64,000 bases of DNA. Source: Trinickia sp963838695. Its GTDB lineage: Bacteria; Pseudomonadota; Gammaproteobacteria; Burkholderiales; Burkholderiaceae. The stretch is from contig CAWIRZ010000006.1 in assembly GCA_963838695.1 (NCBI GenBank), forward strand, positions 434,001-498,000, given 5' to 3'. The position numbers and the translations under genes were made by a program. The notes under the pieces were generated by a model. The model was not told the DNA's origin and made no database searches. It saw only the letters and a list, made by a program, of their open reading frames with translations. Below, piece by piece: positions 26,029-34,258 of this stretch (its first letter is position 1; every line of letters starts with the position of its first letter).

Positions 26029-27542
26029 GCCTGGCCTCCTGCGATGAGACGGTAGACGGCTTGCTCGTCGAGCGCGTCGCCCGAGAGTTCCGCCACCTTG
26101 CGGCGGTCGCGCAACACGGCGATGCGATCGCTGATGCGCAAGACCTCCGGGATTTCCGAGGAAATCAGCAAGATGCCGAGGCCCTTTTGGCACAGCTTGC
26201 TCACGTAGTCCATGATTTCGAATTTTGCCGCGACGTCGATGCCGCGGGTTGGTTCGTCGAGAATCAGCATCTTCGGATCGATGGCCAGCCAGCGAGCGAG
26301 CAGCGCCTTTTGCTGATTGCCGCCCGAGAGCAGTTCGATCGGCTGCTCGATATCGCGCGCACGAATACCGAGCGCCTTCACATAGTGTTCGGCAATGCGT
26401 CTTTCCTTTGCTCGGCCGAGCGGGCGCCACCAACCGCGCCGCGCCTGCAATGCCAGGATGATGTTCTCGCGTACCGACAGCGCGCCCACGATCCCTTCTT
26501 TCTTGCGATCCTCGGGGCAATAAGCGATGCCGTGCCGCACCGCATGCCGCGGCGAGCCGAGCTTGATCGCCTTGCCGCCGGCGGTGATCGTGCCGGTATC
26601 GGCACGGTCGGCACCAAACAACAGCCGCGCCGTTTCCGTCCGCCCGGAACCGAGCAGCCCGGCGAGACCGACGATGCGACCGGGCTCGAGCGTCAGATCG
26701 ATCGGCTGAACGGCGCCGCGTCGGCCCACACCGCGCATCTCGAAGCACGACGAGGCAGCGGATGCGGCCGCCGCGTCGGTTTGCGTTTTGGAGGTGGAGC
26801 GCTCGCCGGCAACGGGGACATTGCCGACCATCTTGTGCACGAGCTCGTCGACGGGCAAATCCTTTGCCAGATATTCGCCTTCGCGTTCGCCATTGCGCAT
26901 GACGGTGATGCGATCGGAGATCGCGTACGTCTGCTCTAGAAAGTGCGTGACGAACAGAATCGCGATGCCCGAGGCTTTCAACCTGCGGATGACTTCGAAC
27001 AACTTCGCGACCTCGGTATCGTCGAGGCTCGAAGTCGGTTCGTCGAGAATCAGCACGCGGGCGTCGACGCTAACCGCTCGAGCGATCGCCACCATTTGCT
27101 GCACGGCGATCGGGTACGTATCGAGCGATTGCGTGACGTCGAGCGGAAGATCCAGTTGGTCGAGCGCCTTGCGGGCACCCGCGTTGATGGCCTTCCAATC
27201 GATCGCGCCGCGGCGGCGCGGCTGGCGTCCCGCGAAGATGTTCTCCGCGACCGAGAGGTTGGGGCACAAGTTGACTTCTTGATACAGCGTGCGAACGCCT
27301 GCGGCCTCCGCTTCGAGCGGCGCCGCGAATCGAACGGACCGGCCGTCGATGCGGATGTCGCCCGCATCGTGCGCATGAACGCCGGTGAGGACATTGATCA
27401 GCGTCGATTTTCCGGCACCGTTCTGGCCCATCAACGTGTGCACTTCGCCGGCGTATAGACGAAAATCGACTTCCTTGAGCGCTTGCACGCCGGGAAACGA
27501 CTTCGTCAAGCCGAGCGTTTCGAGTACGAGGGGGCCATTCAT
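26025..27542 (-). CDS. ytfR: Sugar ABC transporter ATP-binding protein, YtfR type
   Basis: 505 residues, two ABC modules. First module: Walker A GQNGAGKSTLINVLTG (about 39-54), TLYQEVNLCPNLSVAENIFAGRQPRRRGAIDW (the NLCPNLSV block is YtfR-like), signature IAVQQMVAIARAV, and Walker B VLILDEPTSSLD. Second module: GLLGSGRTETARLLFGAD, signature LSGGNQQKALLARWL, and Walker B MLILDEPTRGIDV. A hydrophilic linker of about 25 residues (SKTQTDAAAASAASS) joins them. It powers import through YtfT/YjfF. It is 38 bases downstream of the binding-protein gene. Confidence 0.86.
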   Translation of the reverse strand: MNGPLVLETLGLTKSFPGVQALKEVDFRLYAGEVHTLMGQNGAGKSTLINVLTGVHAHDAGDIRIDGRSVRFAAPLEAEAAGVRTLYQEVNLCPNLSVAENIFAGRQPRRRGAIDWKAINAGARKALDQLDLPLDVTQSLDTYPIAVQQMVAIARAVSVDARVLILDEPTSSLDDTEVAKLFEVIRRLKASGIAILFVTHFLEQTYAISDRITVMRNGEREGEYLAKDLPVDELVHKMVGNVPVAGERSTSKTQTDAAAASAASSCFEMRGVGRRGAVQPIDLTLEPGRIVGLAGLLGSGRTETARLLFGADRADTGTITAGGKAIKLGSPRHAVRHGIAYCPEDRKKEGIVGALSVRENIILALQARRGWWRPLGRAKERRIAEHYVKALGIRARDIEQPIELLSGGNQQKALLARWLAIDPKMLILDEPTRGIDVAAKFEIMDYVSKLCQKGLGILLISSEIPEVLRISDRIAVLRDRRKVAELSGDALDEQAVYRLIAGGQA

Positions 27543-27580
27543 GGGCGTCGCTCGCTTGGGTAGTGGCAGTGGTGGCGGTA

Positions 27581-28549
27581 TTAGTACTTACGCGTCGGCA
27601 GAACTTGCGCCGCCACGTTTTCCGGGAACACGGTTTCCTTCGTGACGATGCGCTTGGGCAGCGTCTTTCCGGCCACGACGTCCTTGACCGCGCTCATCAA
27701 CTGCGGCCCGAGCAGCGGGCTGCATTCGACATCGACGTTGATCTTGCCCGCGATCATCGCTTGGAAGCCGCCCTTGGTGGCATCGAACGAGACTACCTTC
27801 ACGTCCGTGCCGGGCTTCATGCCTGCTTCTTCCATCGCTTGAATCGCGCCAAGCGCCATATCGTCGTTGTGCGCATACACAACGTTGATCTGCTTGCCGT
27901 ACGTCTTCGCGAACGCTTCCATCACTTGCTTGCCGCCGGCGAGCGTGAAGTCGCCGCTTTGCGATGCAATGATCTTGAACTTCGGATCGTTCTTGATGAT
28001 TTCCATCAGGCCGGAATGGCGATCGTTCGCGGGGGCCGAGCCGACCGTGCCTTGCAGTTCGGCGATATTGATCGGGCCCGGGTTGTTCTTGTATTCCTCT
28101 TCGAGCCAACGGCCCGCACGGCGGCCTTCTTCAAGGAAATCGGAACCGATCATCGTCGTGTAAAGCGACTTGTCCTTCACATCGATCGCGCGGTCCGTCA
28201 AGATCACGGGAATGCCCGCCTTCTTGGCTTCCGTCAGCACCGGCTCCCAGCCCGATTCGACGACGGGCGAGAACGCGATCACGTTCACCTTTTGCGCGAT
28301 GTACGAACGAATTGCACGGATTTGGTTCTCCTGCTTTTGCTGCGCGTCCGAGAACTTCAAATTGATTCCGGCATCCTTGGCTGCCTCCTTGACCGACACC
28401 GTGTTCGCGGTGCGCCATGCGCTTTCCGCCCCAACCTGCGCGAAACCGAGTGTGATCTGCTTGTCTTGCGCGTGGCTATCCACGACCAGCGACATGGCGA
28501 GTGCCGCTCCCAGAAATGCGTTCAGCGCCAACCGTACCGTACGTCCCAT
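27581..28549 (-). CDS. ytfQ: Periplasmic sugar-binding protein, YtfQ type
   Basis: 322 residues, signal peptide cleaved near DSHAQDK. The mature protein reads ITLGFAQVGAESAWRTANTVSVKEAAKDAG, closely parallel to E. coli YtfQ (TVGFSQVGSESGWR). It keeps the YtfQ blocks QQKQENQIRAIRSYIAQ, FSPVVESGWEPVLTEAKKAGIPVILTDRAIDVKDKSLY and AELQGTVGSAPANDRHSG. YtfQ binds galactofuranose in E. coli; in Burkholderiaceae homologues within oxidative pentose clusters, L-arabinose is plausible. GGAG precedes the ATG at 28547-28549. It is the promoter-proximal gene of the minus-strand operon and is divergent from the L-arabonate dehydratase gene across a 393-base control region. Confidence 0.86.
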   Translation of the reverse strand: MGRTVRLALNAFLGAALAMSLVVDSHAQDKQITLGFAQVGAESAWRTANTVSVKEAAKDAGINLKFSDAQQKQENQIRAIRSYIAQKVNVIAFSPVVESGWEPVLTEAKKAGIPVILTDRAIDVKDKSLYTTMIGSDFLEEGRRAGRWLEEEYKNNPGPINIAELQGTVGSAPANDRHSGLMEIIKNDPKFKIIASQSGDFTLAGGKQVMEAFAKTYGKQINVVYAHNDDMALGAIQAMEEAGMKPGTDVKVVSFDATKGGFQAMIAGKINVDVECSPLLGPQLMSAVKDVVAGKTLPKRIVTKETVFPENVAAQVLPTRKY

Positions 28550-28942
28550 GCTTGTCTCCGTTTGTCTTTGGTGCGTGCTTGGTTTTGCTACTTAGAACGA
28601 ACTACGTTACTTCACTCCACTTCACTTCATTTCCGTTCGGTTCCTGCGTGGCGGATGCGCCTGTGACTGATCGTCACGACGCGCTGTCCGCCAAATAGCC
28701 ATACTATAGGCACCGTGCCGACCTGAATCGATTAGCGTTTTCCCCAGCTACGCCCCTCCAATAGTCATGCTATTTCTATCTGCAATCTGGCAAGAAGCGG
28801 CCGGAAAGGCGTAAGATCGTGCCAACATCTGGGACGCCGTCGTGAATCGTATGAGGTGAAACGTCATCATATGCCGAGCGATGCGTCCGATGCTGGGCGA
28901 TCTCAATCGTTTTACTATATCTGCCTATGTAGGCATCGATCA
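28550..28942. other. Divergent control region (393 bases) of the arabinose cluster
   Basis: Lies between ytfQ (minus) and the arabonate dehydratase gene (plus). It is the most AT-rich part of the cluster and contains two near-identical palindromes listed separately. No open frame here has family features; the in-frame extension upstream of the dehydratase ATG at 28943 is not expected in the protein family. Confidence 0.6.
28694..28774. promoter_or_regulatory. Paired AATAG-N5-CTAT operator candidates
   Basis: AATAGCCATACTATA (28694-28708) and AATAGTCATGCTATT (28760-28774) match at 12 of 15 positions. Each has inverted arms, and the second is a perfect AATAG/CTATT palindrome around TCATG. They are 66 bases apart, close to a whole number of helical turns, in the shared promoter region of ytfQ and the arabonate dehydratase gene. 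A GntR-family repressor is encoded at the end of the same cluster and is the natural candidate to bind them. Sites are seen; binding is inference. Confidence 0.55.
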
Positions 28943-30688
28943 ATGACAGACAAACCCCACAAGCTCCGCTCCGCCCAATGGTTCGGCACAGCCGACAAGA
29001 ACGGCTTCATGTACCGCAGCTGGATGAAGAACCAGGGCATCCCCGATCACGAATTTCAGGGCAAGCCGATCATCGGCATCTGCAATACGTGGTCGGAACT
29101 CACGCCGTGCAACGCGCACTTCCGCAAGCTCGCCGAGCACGTTAAGCGCGGCGTGTTCGAAGCGGGCGGCTTCCCGGTGGAATTCCCGGTCTTCTCGAAC
29201 GGGGAATCGAATCTGCGCCCGACGGCGATGTTCACGCGCAACCTCGCCAGCATGGATGTCGAAGAATCGATTCGCGGCAACCCGATCGATGCGGTCGTTT
29301 TGTTGGCTGGATGCGACAAGACCACGCCGGCGTTGCTCATGGGCGCGGCTAGCTGCGATGTGCCCGCAATCGTCGTCAGCGGCGGGCCGATGCTCAACGG
29401 CAAGCACGAAGGCCGCGATATCGGCTCGGGCACCGTCGTTTGGCAATTGAGCGAACAAGTGAAGGCCGGCCGTATCTCGCTGCACCAATTCATGGCCGCC
29501 GAAGCGGGGATGTCGCGTTCGGCGGGCACCTGCAACACGATGGGCACGGCCTCGACGATGGCGTGCATGGCCGAGGCGCTCGGCGTCACGCTGCCGCACA
29601 ACGCCGCGATCCCCGCCGTCGATTCGCGCCGCTATGTGTTGGCGCATTTGTCGGGCATGCGGATCGTGGAAATGGCGTTGGAGGATGTGCGGCTTTCGAA
29701 ATTGCTTACGCGCGAAGCGTTCGAGAATGCGATTCGCGCGAATGCCGCGATCGGCGGCTCGACCAACGCCGCGATCCATTTGAAGGCGATTGCCGGGCGC
29801 ATGGGCGTGGCCCTCGATCTGGACGATTGGACCCGCGTCGGACGCGGTACGCCGACGCTGGTCGATCTGCAACCGTCCGGACGCTTCTTGATGGAAGAGT
29901 TCTATTACGCGGGTGGGTTGCCGGCCGTGCTGCGCCGCCTCGGCGAAGCGGGATTGCTGCCGCATCCGGACGCGTTGACGGCTAACGGGCGCTCGCTGTG
30001 GGAGAACTGTCAGGAAGCACCGATCTACAACGATGAAGTGATTCGCCCGCTCGACAAACCGCTCGTGCCCGACGGCGCCCTATGCGTGCTGCGCGGCAAT
30101 CTGGCGCCTCGCGGGGCGGTGCTGAAGCCGTCGGCGGCGACGGCATCGTTGCTCAAGCATCGCGGCCGTGCGGTTGTGTTCGAGAACTTCGACGATTACA
30201 AGGCGCGCATTGCCGATCCGGAACTGGACGTGACGGCCGATTCGGTTCTAGTCATGAAAAACTGCGGGCCGAAGGGCTATCCCGGTATGGCCGAGGTGGG
30301 CAACATGGGCTTGCCGCCGAAGCTGCTCGCGCAGGGTGTGACGGACATGGTCCGCCTTTCCGATGCGCGCATGAGCGGCACGGCATACGGGACGGTGGTG
30401 CTGCACGTGGCGCCGGAAGCGCGCGCGGGCGGGCCGCTTGCCGTCGTGCGCAACGGCGATTGGATCGAACTCGATTGCGAGGCGGGGCGCTTGCACTTGG
30501 ACGTCAGCGAGGACGAACTGGCGCAGCGCTTGGCGGTGTGGCGCGAAACGAACACGCGGCGCGATCCGGCGGACCTGAGCGGGTATCGCAATCTCTACGT
30601 CGACCACGTTCTGCAAGCGGACGAGGGATGCGATTTCGACTTCCTCGTGGGTTGCCGCGGCTCCGAAGTGCCGCCGCATTCGCATTGA
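28943..30688 (+). CDS. L-arabonate dehydratase (IlvD/Edd family)
   Basis: 581 residues. The ATG at 28943 gives the family start KLRSAQWFGTADKNGFMYRSWMKNQG, nearly the same as characterised L-arabinonate dehydratases. The three [2Fe-2S] cysteines are visible: Cys56 (SELTPCNAHF), Cys124 (AGCDKTTPALL) and Cys197 (SAGTCNTMGTAST). These match Cys59/127/200 of the Rhizobium enzyme with a constant offset, as I recall it. The Mg-binding lysine region, downstream GGSTNAAIHLKAIAGR and C-terminal DARMSGTAYGTVVLHVAPEA complete the fold. It dehydrates L-arabonate to 2-keto-3-deoxy-L-arabonate in the cytoplasm. It is transcribed divergently from ytfQ and convergently with the GntR gene. Confidence 0.9.
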   Translation: MTDKPHKLRSAQWFGTADKNGFMYRSWMKNQGIPDHEFQGKPIIGICNTWSELTPCNAHFRKLAEHVKRGVFEAGGFPVEFPVFSNGESNLRPTAMFTRNLASMDVEESIRGNPIDAVVLLAGCDKTTPALLMGAASCDVPAIVVSGGPMLNGKHEGRDIGSGTVVWQLSEQVKAGRISLHQFMAAEAGMSRSAGTCNTMGTASTMACMAEALGVTLPHNAAIPAVDSRRYVLAHLSGMRIVEMALEDVRLSKLLTREAFENAIRANAAIGGSTNAAIHLKAIAGRMGVALDLDDWTRVGRGTPTLVDLQPSGRFLMEEFYYAGGLPAVLRRLGEAGLLPHPDALTANGRSLWENCQEAPIYNDEVIRPLDKPLVPDGALCVLRGNLAPRGAVLKPSAATASLLKHRGRAVVFENFDDYKARIADPELDVTADSVLVMKNCGPKGYPGMAEVGNMGLPPKLLAQGVTDMVRLSDARMSGTAYGTVVLHVAPEARAGGPLAVVRNGDWIELDCEAGRLHLDVSEDELAQRLAVWRETNTRRDPADLSGYRNLYVDHVLQADEGCDFDFLVGCRGSEVPPHSH

Positions 30689-30721
30689 AATCGCATTGAA
30701 TTCGCACTGATTGGTGCGATG

Positions 30722-30743
30722 GGCCCGCCGATTCGCGCGGGCC
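30722..30743 (+). terminator. Hairpin between arabonate dehydratase and GntR genes
   Basis: GGCCCGC (30722-30728) and GCGGGCC (30737-30743) form a 7-bp GC-rich stem with an 8-base loop, placed between two convergent genes 34 bases after the dehydratase stop. It is followed by TTCGATT on the plus strand, a weak T tract. It is plausible as a terminator for the plus-strand gene, but the short U run makes this uncertain. Confidence 0.45.
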
Positions 30744-30779
30744 TTCGATTACCTGGGGCGGATTGCCCAAGCGAATCGT

Positions 30780-31508
30780 CTAATGATCGGCACGCGCGCC
30801 GATGACGAGAATGGTCTCGGCATCGGCTTTTGCGTTTTCCAGTTGGACGAGGCTCGCCTGCCGCGCCCCGAGCGGATCGTGGTGTTCGATCGCCGTGAGG
30901 ATCGCCCGGTGCCGCGGCAGCGACAGCGCATGCGTATCGGGGTGACGGCTTGTCAGCTTGATCGATTCGCTCAATGCCATCGACATCATGTTGCCGATGA
31001 ACGCGAGCATATCGTTGTGCGTCGCGGCCATTACGGCGCGGTGAAACTCGAGATCGGGTTCGAGCAGCGCATCGGATGTTTCCGCGTTTTCCATTTGCTC
31101 GTAGCAGCGACGGATGCGCACGACGTCTTCTTCCGTCGCGTTCGTGGCGGCCAGTGCGGCCGCCGCCGGTTCGATGATGCGGCGCACTGTCAGCAAGGAC
31201 CGAAAGAACTCTCCCTCGGGCGTCACGCTGATCGTCCAGAAGAGGACGTCCGGATCCAGCATGTGCCACTCTTCGCGCGGACGTACGACACTGCCCACGC
31301 GCGGCTTCGAAACCACGAGCCCTTTCGCGACGAGCACGCGTGTTGCCTCGCGCAAGACGGGGCGGCTTACGCCATAAGATTCGCAAAGCGTGGGTTCGGG
31401 CGGCAGCCTATCGCCGGGGGCGAACTTGCCGCTGACGATCTCGATGCCGAGTTCCTGCACGATCCGCGCGTGCATGCTCTTGCGGTTCTTGAGATGTCGA
31501 TAGTCCAT
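30780..31508 (-). CDS. GntR-family (FadR subfamily) transcriptional regulator
   Basis: 242 residues. The winged helix-turn-helix occupies about residues 12-78: IVQELGIEIVSGKFAPGDRLPPEPTLCESYGVSRPVLREATRVLVAKGLVVSKPRVGSVV, the standard GntR pattern. The C-terminal FCD helical domain follows, with the metal-site type residues in RRIIEPAAAALAA, DLEFHRAVMAATHNDML and SLPRHRAILTAI (Asp, His, His spacing). Start taken at 31506-31508; the bases before it contain no Shine-Dalgarno sequence. It is convergent with the arabonate dehydratase gene and most likely represses the arabinose genes until a sugar acid binds. The paired AATAG palindromes at 28694-28774 are candidate targets. Confidence 0.8.
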   Translation of the reverse strand: MDYRHLKNRKSMHARIVQELGIEIVSGKFAPGDRLPPEPTLCESYGVSRPVLREATRVLVAKGLVVSKPRVGSVVRPREEWHMLDPDVLFWTISVTPEGEFFRSLLTVRRIIEPAAAALAATNATEEDVVRIRRCYEQMENAETSDALLEPDLEFHRAVMAATHNDMLAFIGNMMSMALSESIKLTSRHPDTHALSLPRHRAILTAIEHHDPLGARQASLVQLENAKADAETILVIGARADH

Positions 31509-31680
31509 AGGGGAGGAGATGATGTCGGCCTCGCGCCTACACGGGCTGCGGGGTATCCGCCAGCATAGCATAGGGGATGTCGCGCTTACGACTAAACCTT
31601 GCTTGGAACAAACCATCATTGCGATGGTTTCGTGCATGCGCTGCCCGGGCACTAGGCTGCGACCGCAGGGAGCCCCGAAC

Positions 31681-32724
31681 TTACCGCGAGGCTTCGCACA
31701 CCTCGAACCGATAAGCCAACGTAATCGGCGCTGCGGGATCGAGCGCAACAGAGGTTGCCACCCCTTGCGCGTTGATCGGATTCGCGGCGAGCGACGCCTG
31801 GCAGCCCAGCTCGAACGCGCCGGCGATCGGCTCGACACCCACGCATAGATTGCGGCCGTTCCACGGGGCGTAGCGGCGGCCGCGGTTGCTGATCCACAGC
31901 AACAGCGACGGCAGCACCGATGCATCCCACGTGAGCCGATACGCGACGTCGGCCGCGTCGTCGGTCATCGTGACGCGGCCGTCCACGCCGCAAAGCTGAA
32001 GGATTTCTTCGGTGTCTTCCGCGAGCGGCAGCCGATCGAACGCCCTAGACCCGCCCGCGCCGAGCGGTACGTCGTCGAGCCTAGAAAATTGCGCGCCGGC
32101 GCGTGCGCGCGACACGCCGGGCTCCGGGCCGCCCGGATGAACCATGCCGAAGGAGAACGCACCAGGATCGATGCGCAGCGCGCCGGTCAGCGAGGGCAGG
32201 GCGATGTTCGGATGCAGCCCGAGCGGGCGGGCGCTCGGGCGTCGCGCCTCGATATGCAATTCGAAGTCGATGGCGGGTCCAGCCCTATCCGCACGGATCA
32301 CACGCGTCAGTCGGGAGATGGCCGACGATTCCGGATAGTCGATCGCAATGCGGATTTCGGTGGCACTCTGCGCGACGAGCCTCCATTCGCCGATCGCGCC
32401 ATAGCCGTGCAGCAGATCGTCGCTGGCATCCGTTTCGGGGTCGTACTGGGCAGCCGGCGACGTCAATGCGGCCTGCCACGCTTCGCCGACTTGGTCTGGC
32501 CGATACGGTACGCCGAACGGCACGCACGCAAACTCGCTGCGCATGTGCGCAACCAAGCCCTGCGCCCCGGCCGCATCGGCAGCGCCTAGCCACGGTACTT
32601 CGTAGAAGGGGCGCACGCGACGGCCCGCGTGCTTGAGCTCGACGTTGCCGAGCATGCCGCCCGTCGCGTAAACGGCGAGCGAGCCGTGGGGCCATTCGAG
32701 GTGCCAGCGTGGGTTCATGGTCAT
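31681..32724 (-). CDS. Aldose 1-epimerase (mutarotase) family protein
   Basis: 347 residues, galactose-mutarotase-like beta sandwich. Visible family features are the HPNIALP segment (an active-site histidine within RPLGLHPNIALPS), LTRVIRADRAGPAIDFELHIEA, and the C-terminal CVGVEPIAGAF, where the glutamate is in the position of the catalytic base. No signal peptide. It lies 55 bases downstream of zwf on the same strand and so probably closes the ROK-ABC-pgi-zwf operon; the GntR/arabinose genes begin on its other side. It would interconvert sugar anomers before oxidation or phosphorylation. Substrate unknown. Two close ATGs (32724 and 32718) are possible starts and neither has a strong ribosome-binding site. 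Confidence 0.72.
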   Translation of the reverse strand: MTMNPRWHLEWPHGSLAVYATGGMLGNVELKHAGRRVRPFYEVPWLGAADAAGAQGLVAHMRSEFACVPFGVPYRPDQVGEAWQAALTSPAAQYDPETDASDDLLHGYGAIGEWRLVAQSATEIRIAIDYPESSAISRLTRVIRADRAGPAIDFELHIEARRPSARPLGLHPNIALPSLTGALRIDPGAFSFGMVHPGGPEPGVSRARAGAQFSRLDDVPLGAGGSRAFDRLPLAEDTEEILQLCGVDGRVTMTDDAADVAYRLTWDASVLPSLLLWISNRGRRYAPWNGRNLCVGVEPIAGAFELGCQASLAANPINAQGVATSVALDPAAPITLAYRFEVCEASR

Positions 32725-32779
32725 GTTGGGAGACAGGAAGGGACGGGGAGCGCCGGGTCCATCATGGCGCTCGTCCCGA

Positions 32780-34258
32780 TCAATTTTCTTCTTCGATCCA
32801 GCAGGTTTCGTGGCGCGCCAGCAAAGCGCTGGCGGCGGCAGGCCCCCACGTGCCCGCGGCATATGGCTTCGGCGCCGCATCGGGCGAGCGCCAGGCTTCG
32901 AGGATGGGCGCTACCCAGCGCCATGCCGCTTCCTGCTCGTCGCGGCGCACGAACAGCGCCAGGCGTCCGGCGATGACGTCGAGCAGCAGGCGCTGATACG
33001 CCTCCATCCGGTCCTGCTGGAAGAATCGATCGAATGCGAGGTCGAGGAAGACGCCGCGCAGATTCATTCCCATGCCCGGCTGTTTCGCAAGCGTATTCAA
33101 TCGAATCGATTCGTTCGGCTGCAAGCGGATCGTGAGCCGGTTCGCACCGGAACGCAGCGCAGGCGCGCCGAGGGCCGAATGCGGCACGGGCCGGAAATTG
33201 ACGACGATCTCGGCCACGCGTCCGGCGAGCCGTTTGCCGGTGCGCAGAAAGAACGGCACGCCGGCCCAGCGCCAGTTTTCCACTTCGGCTTTCAGCGCCA
33301 CGAAGGTTTCCGTCGTGCTGGCCGCGCGCACGCCCGGTTCGCCGACGTAGCCGTTTACTGGCAGCCCGTCGATGGCGCCCGCGTGATACTGGCCGCGTAC
33401 GACGTTGCGCCGGATATCCTCGGCGGCAAGCGGCTTCAGCGAACGCAGCACGCGCAGCTTCTCGCCGCGTACGGCATCGGCATCCATCGATTGCGGCGGT
33501 TCCATGGCGATGATGGAGAGCAGTTGCAGAAGATGGTTCTGGACCATGTCCCGCAGCGTGCCCGTTTGATCGTAGAAGCCGCCGCGCGCCTCGACACCGA
33601 GCTGTTCGGCCACGGTGATCTGAATGCTTTCGACCCATTCGCGACGCCACAGCGGCTCGAACAGCGAATTGCCGAAACGCAGGGCGAACAGATTCTGAAC
33701 CGCCTCTTTGCCAAGGTAGTGATCGATGCGATAGATCTGGTCTTCCGCAAAGATCCGTCCGACGGCGTCGTTGATCGCATTCGACGAGGCGAGATCGTAG
33801 CCGAGCGGTTTTTCCAGCACCACGCGCGCGCCGTCGGTCAGCTCGGCCGCGGCCAGGCCCTCGCAGATCGGCACGAACAACGATGGGCCGGTGGCCAGAT
33901 AGAAGATGCGCGTGCCTTGCAGCGAGTCGCGCATCGCTCGCAAGGCGGCGAACGCATCGGGTTGGCTCGCGTCGAGTTCGAGGTAGTCCAGGCGCGCACG
34001 AAACGCTTCCCATTGCTCGTCGCTCGAACGCGTGGAAGCAATGTGCGGCCTGACGTGTTCGTCGGCCCAGCGCAAGTACGCTGCGCGATCGAGCGGCGTG
34101 TGAGCAACCGCGAGAATACGGCCGTTCGGGCCAAGCGAGCCATCGCAATGCGCCGCGTGAAGCGCGGGCAGAATCTTGCGTAGTGCGAGGTCGCCCGTCC
34201 CGCCGAACAGCACGAACGCGAACGGACTATGGGTGGCGGGCTTTGCGCGTTTGCTCAT
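32780..34258 (-). CDS. zwf: Glucose-6-phosphate 1-dehydrogenase
   Basis: 492 residues, normal length. The coenzyme fingerprint is FGGTGDLALRK at about 18-28; the active-site block is RIDHYLGKEAVQNL at about 177-190, with the catalytic histidine in the second half of that motif. LEKPLGYDLASS and FLRTGKRLAGRVAEIVV are further conserved stretches. It oxidises glucose 6-phosphate to 6-phosphogluconolactone, feeding the Entner-Doudoroff and pentose phosphate routes. The ATG (34256-34258) overlaps the pgi stop (34255-34257) by two bases, i.e. ATGA coupling. No 6-phosphogluconolactonase or edd gene is adjacent, so this zwf belongs to a sugar operon rather than the common zwf-pgl-glk cluster. Confidence 0.93.
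   Translation of the reverse strand: MSKRAKPATHSPFAFVLFGGTGDLALRKILPALHAAHCDGSLGPNGRILAVAHTPLDRAAYLRWADEHVRPHIASTRSSDEQWEAFRARLDYLELDASQPDAFAALRAMRDSLQGTRIFYLATGPSLFVPICEGLAAAELTDGARVVLEKPLGYDLASSNAINDAVGRIFAEDQIYRIDHYLGKEAVQNLFALRFGNSLFEPLWRREWVESIQITVAEQLGVEARGGFYDQTGTLRDMVQNHLLQLLSIIAMEPPQSMDADAVRGEKLRVLRSLKPLAAEDIRRNVVRGQYHAGAIDGLPVNGYVGEPGVRAASTTETFVALKAEVENWRWAGVPFFLRTGKRLAGRVAEIVVNFRPVPHSALGAPALRSGANRLTIRLQPNESIRLNTLAKQPGMGMNLRGVFLDLAFDRFFQQDRMEAYQRLLLDVIAGRLALFVRRDEQEAAWRWVAPILEAWRSPDAAPKPYAAGTWGPAAASALLARHETCWIEEEN

Noticed and set aside
26029..26748. N-terminal extension of the YtfT-type permease
   Set aside because: This stretch is the ATPase gene read in another frame; the permease family begins at the ATG at 26026-26028.
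32717..34183. Plus-strand open frame of 488 codons opposite zwf
   Set aside because: Antisense shadow of a gene with all conserved zwf motifs; no family features of its own.
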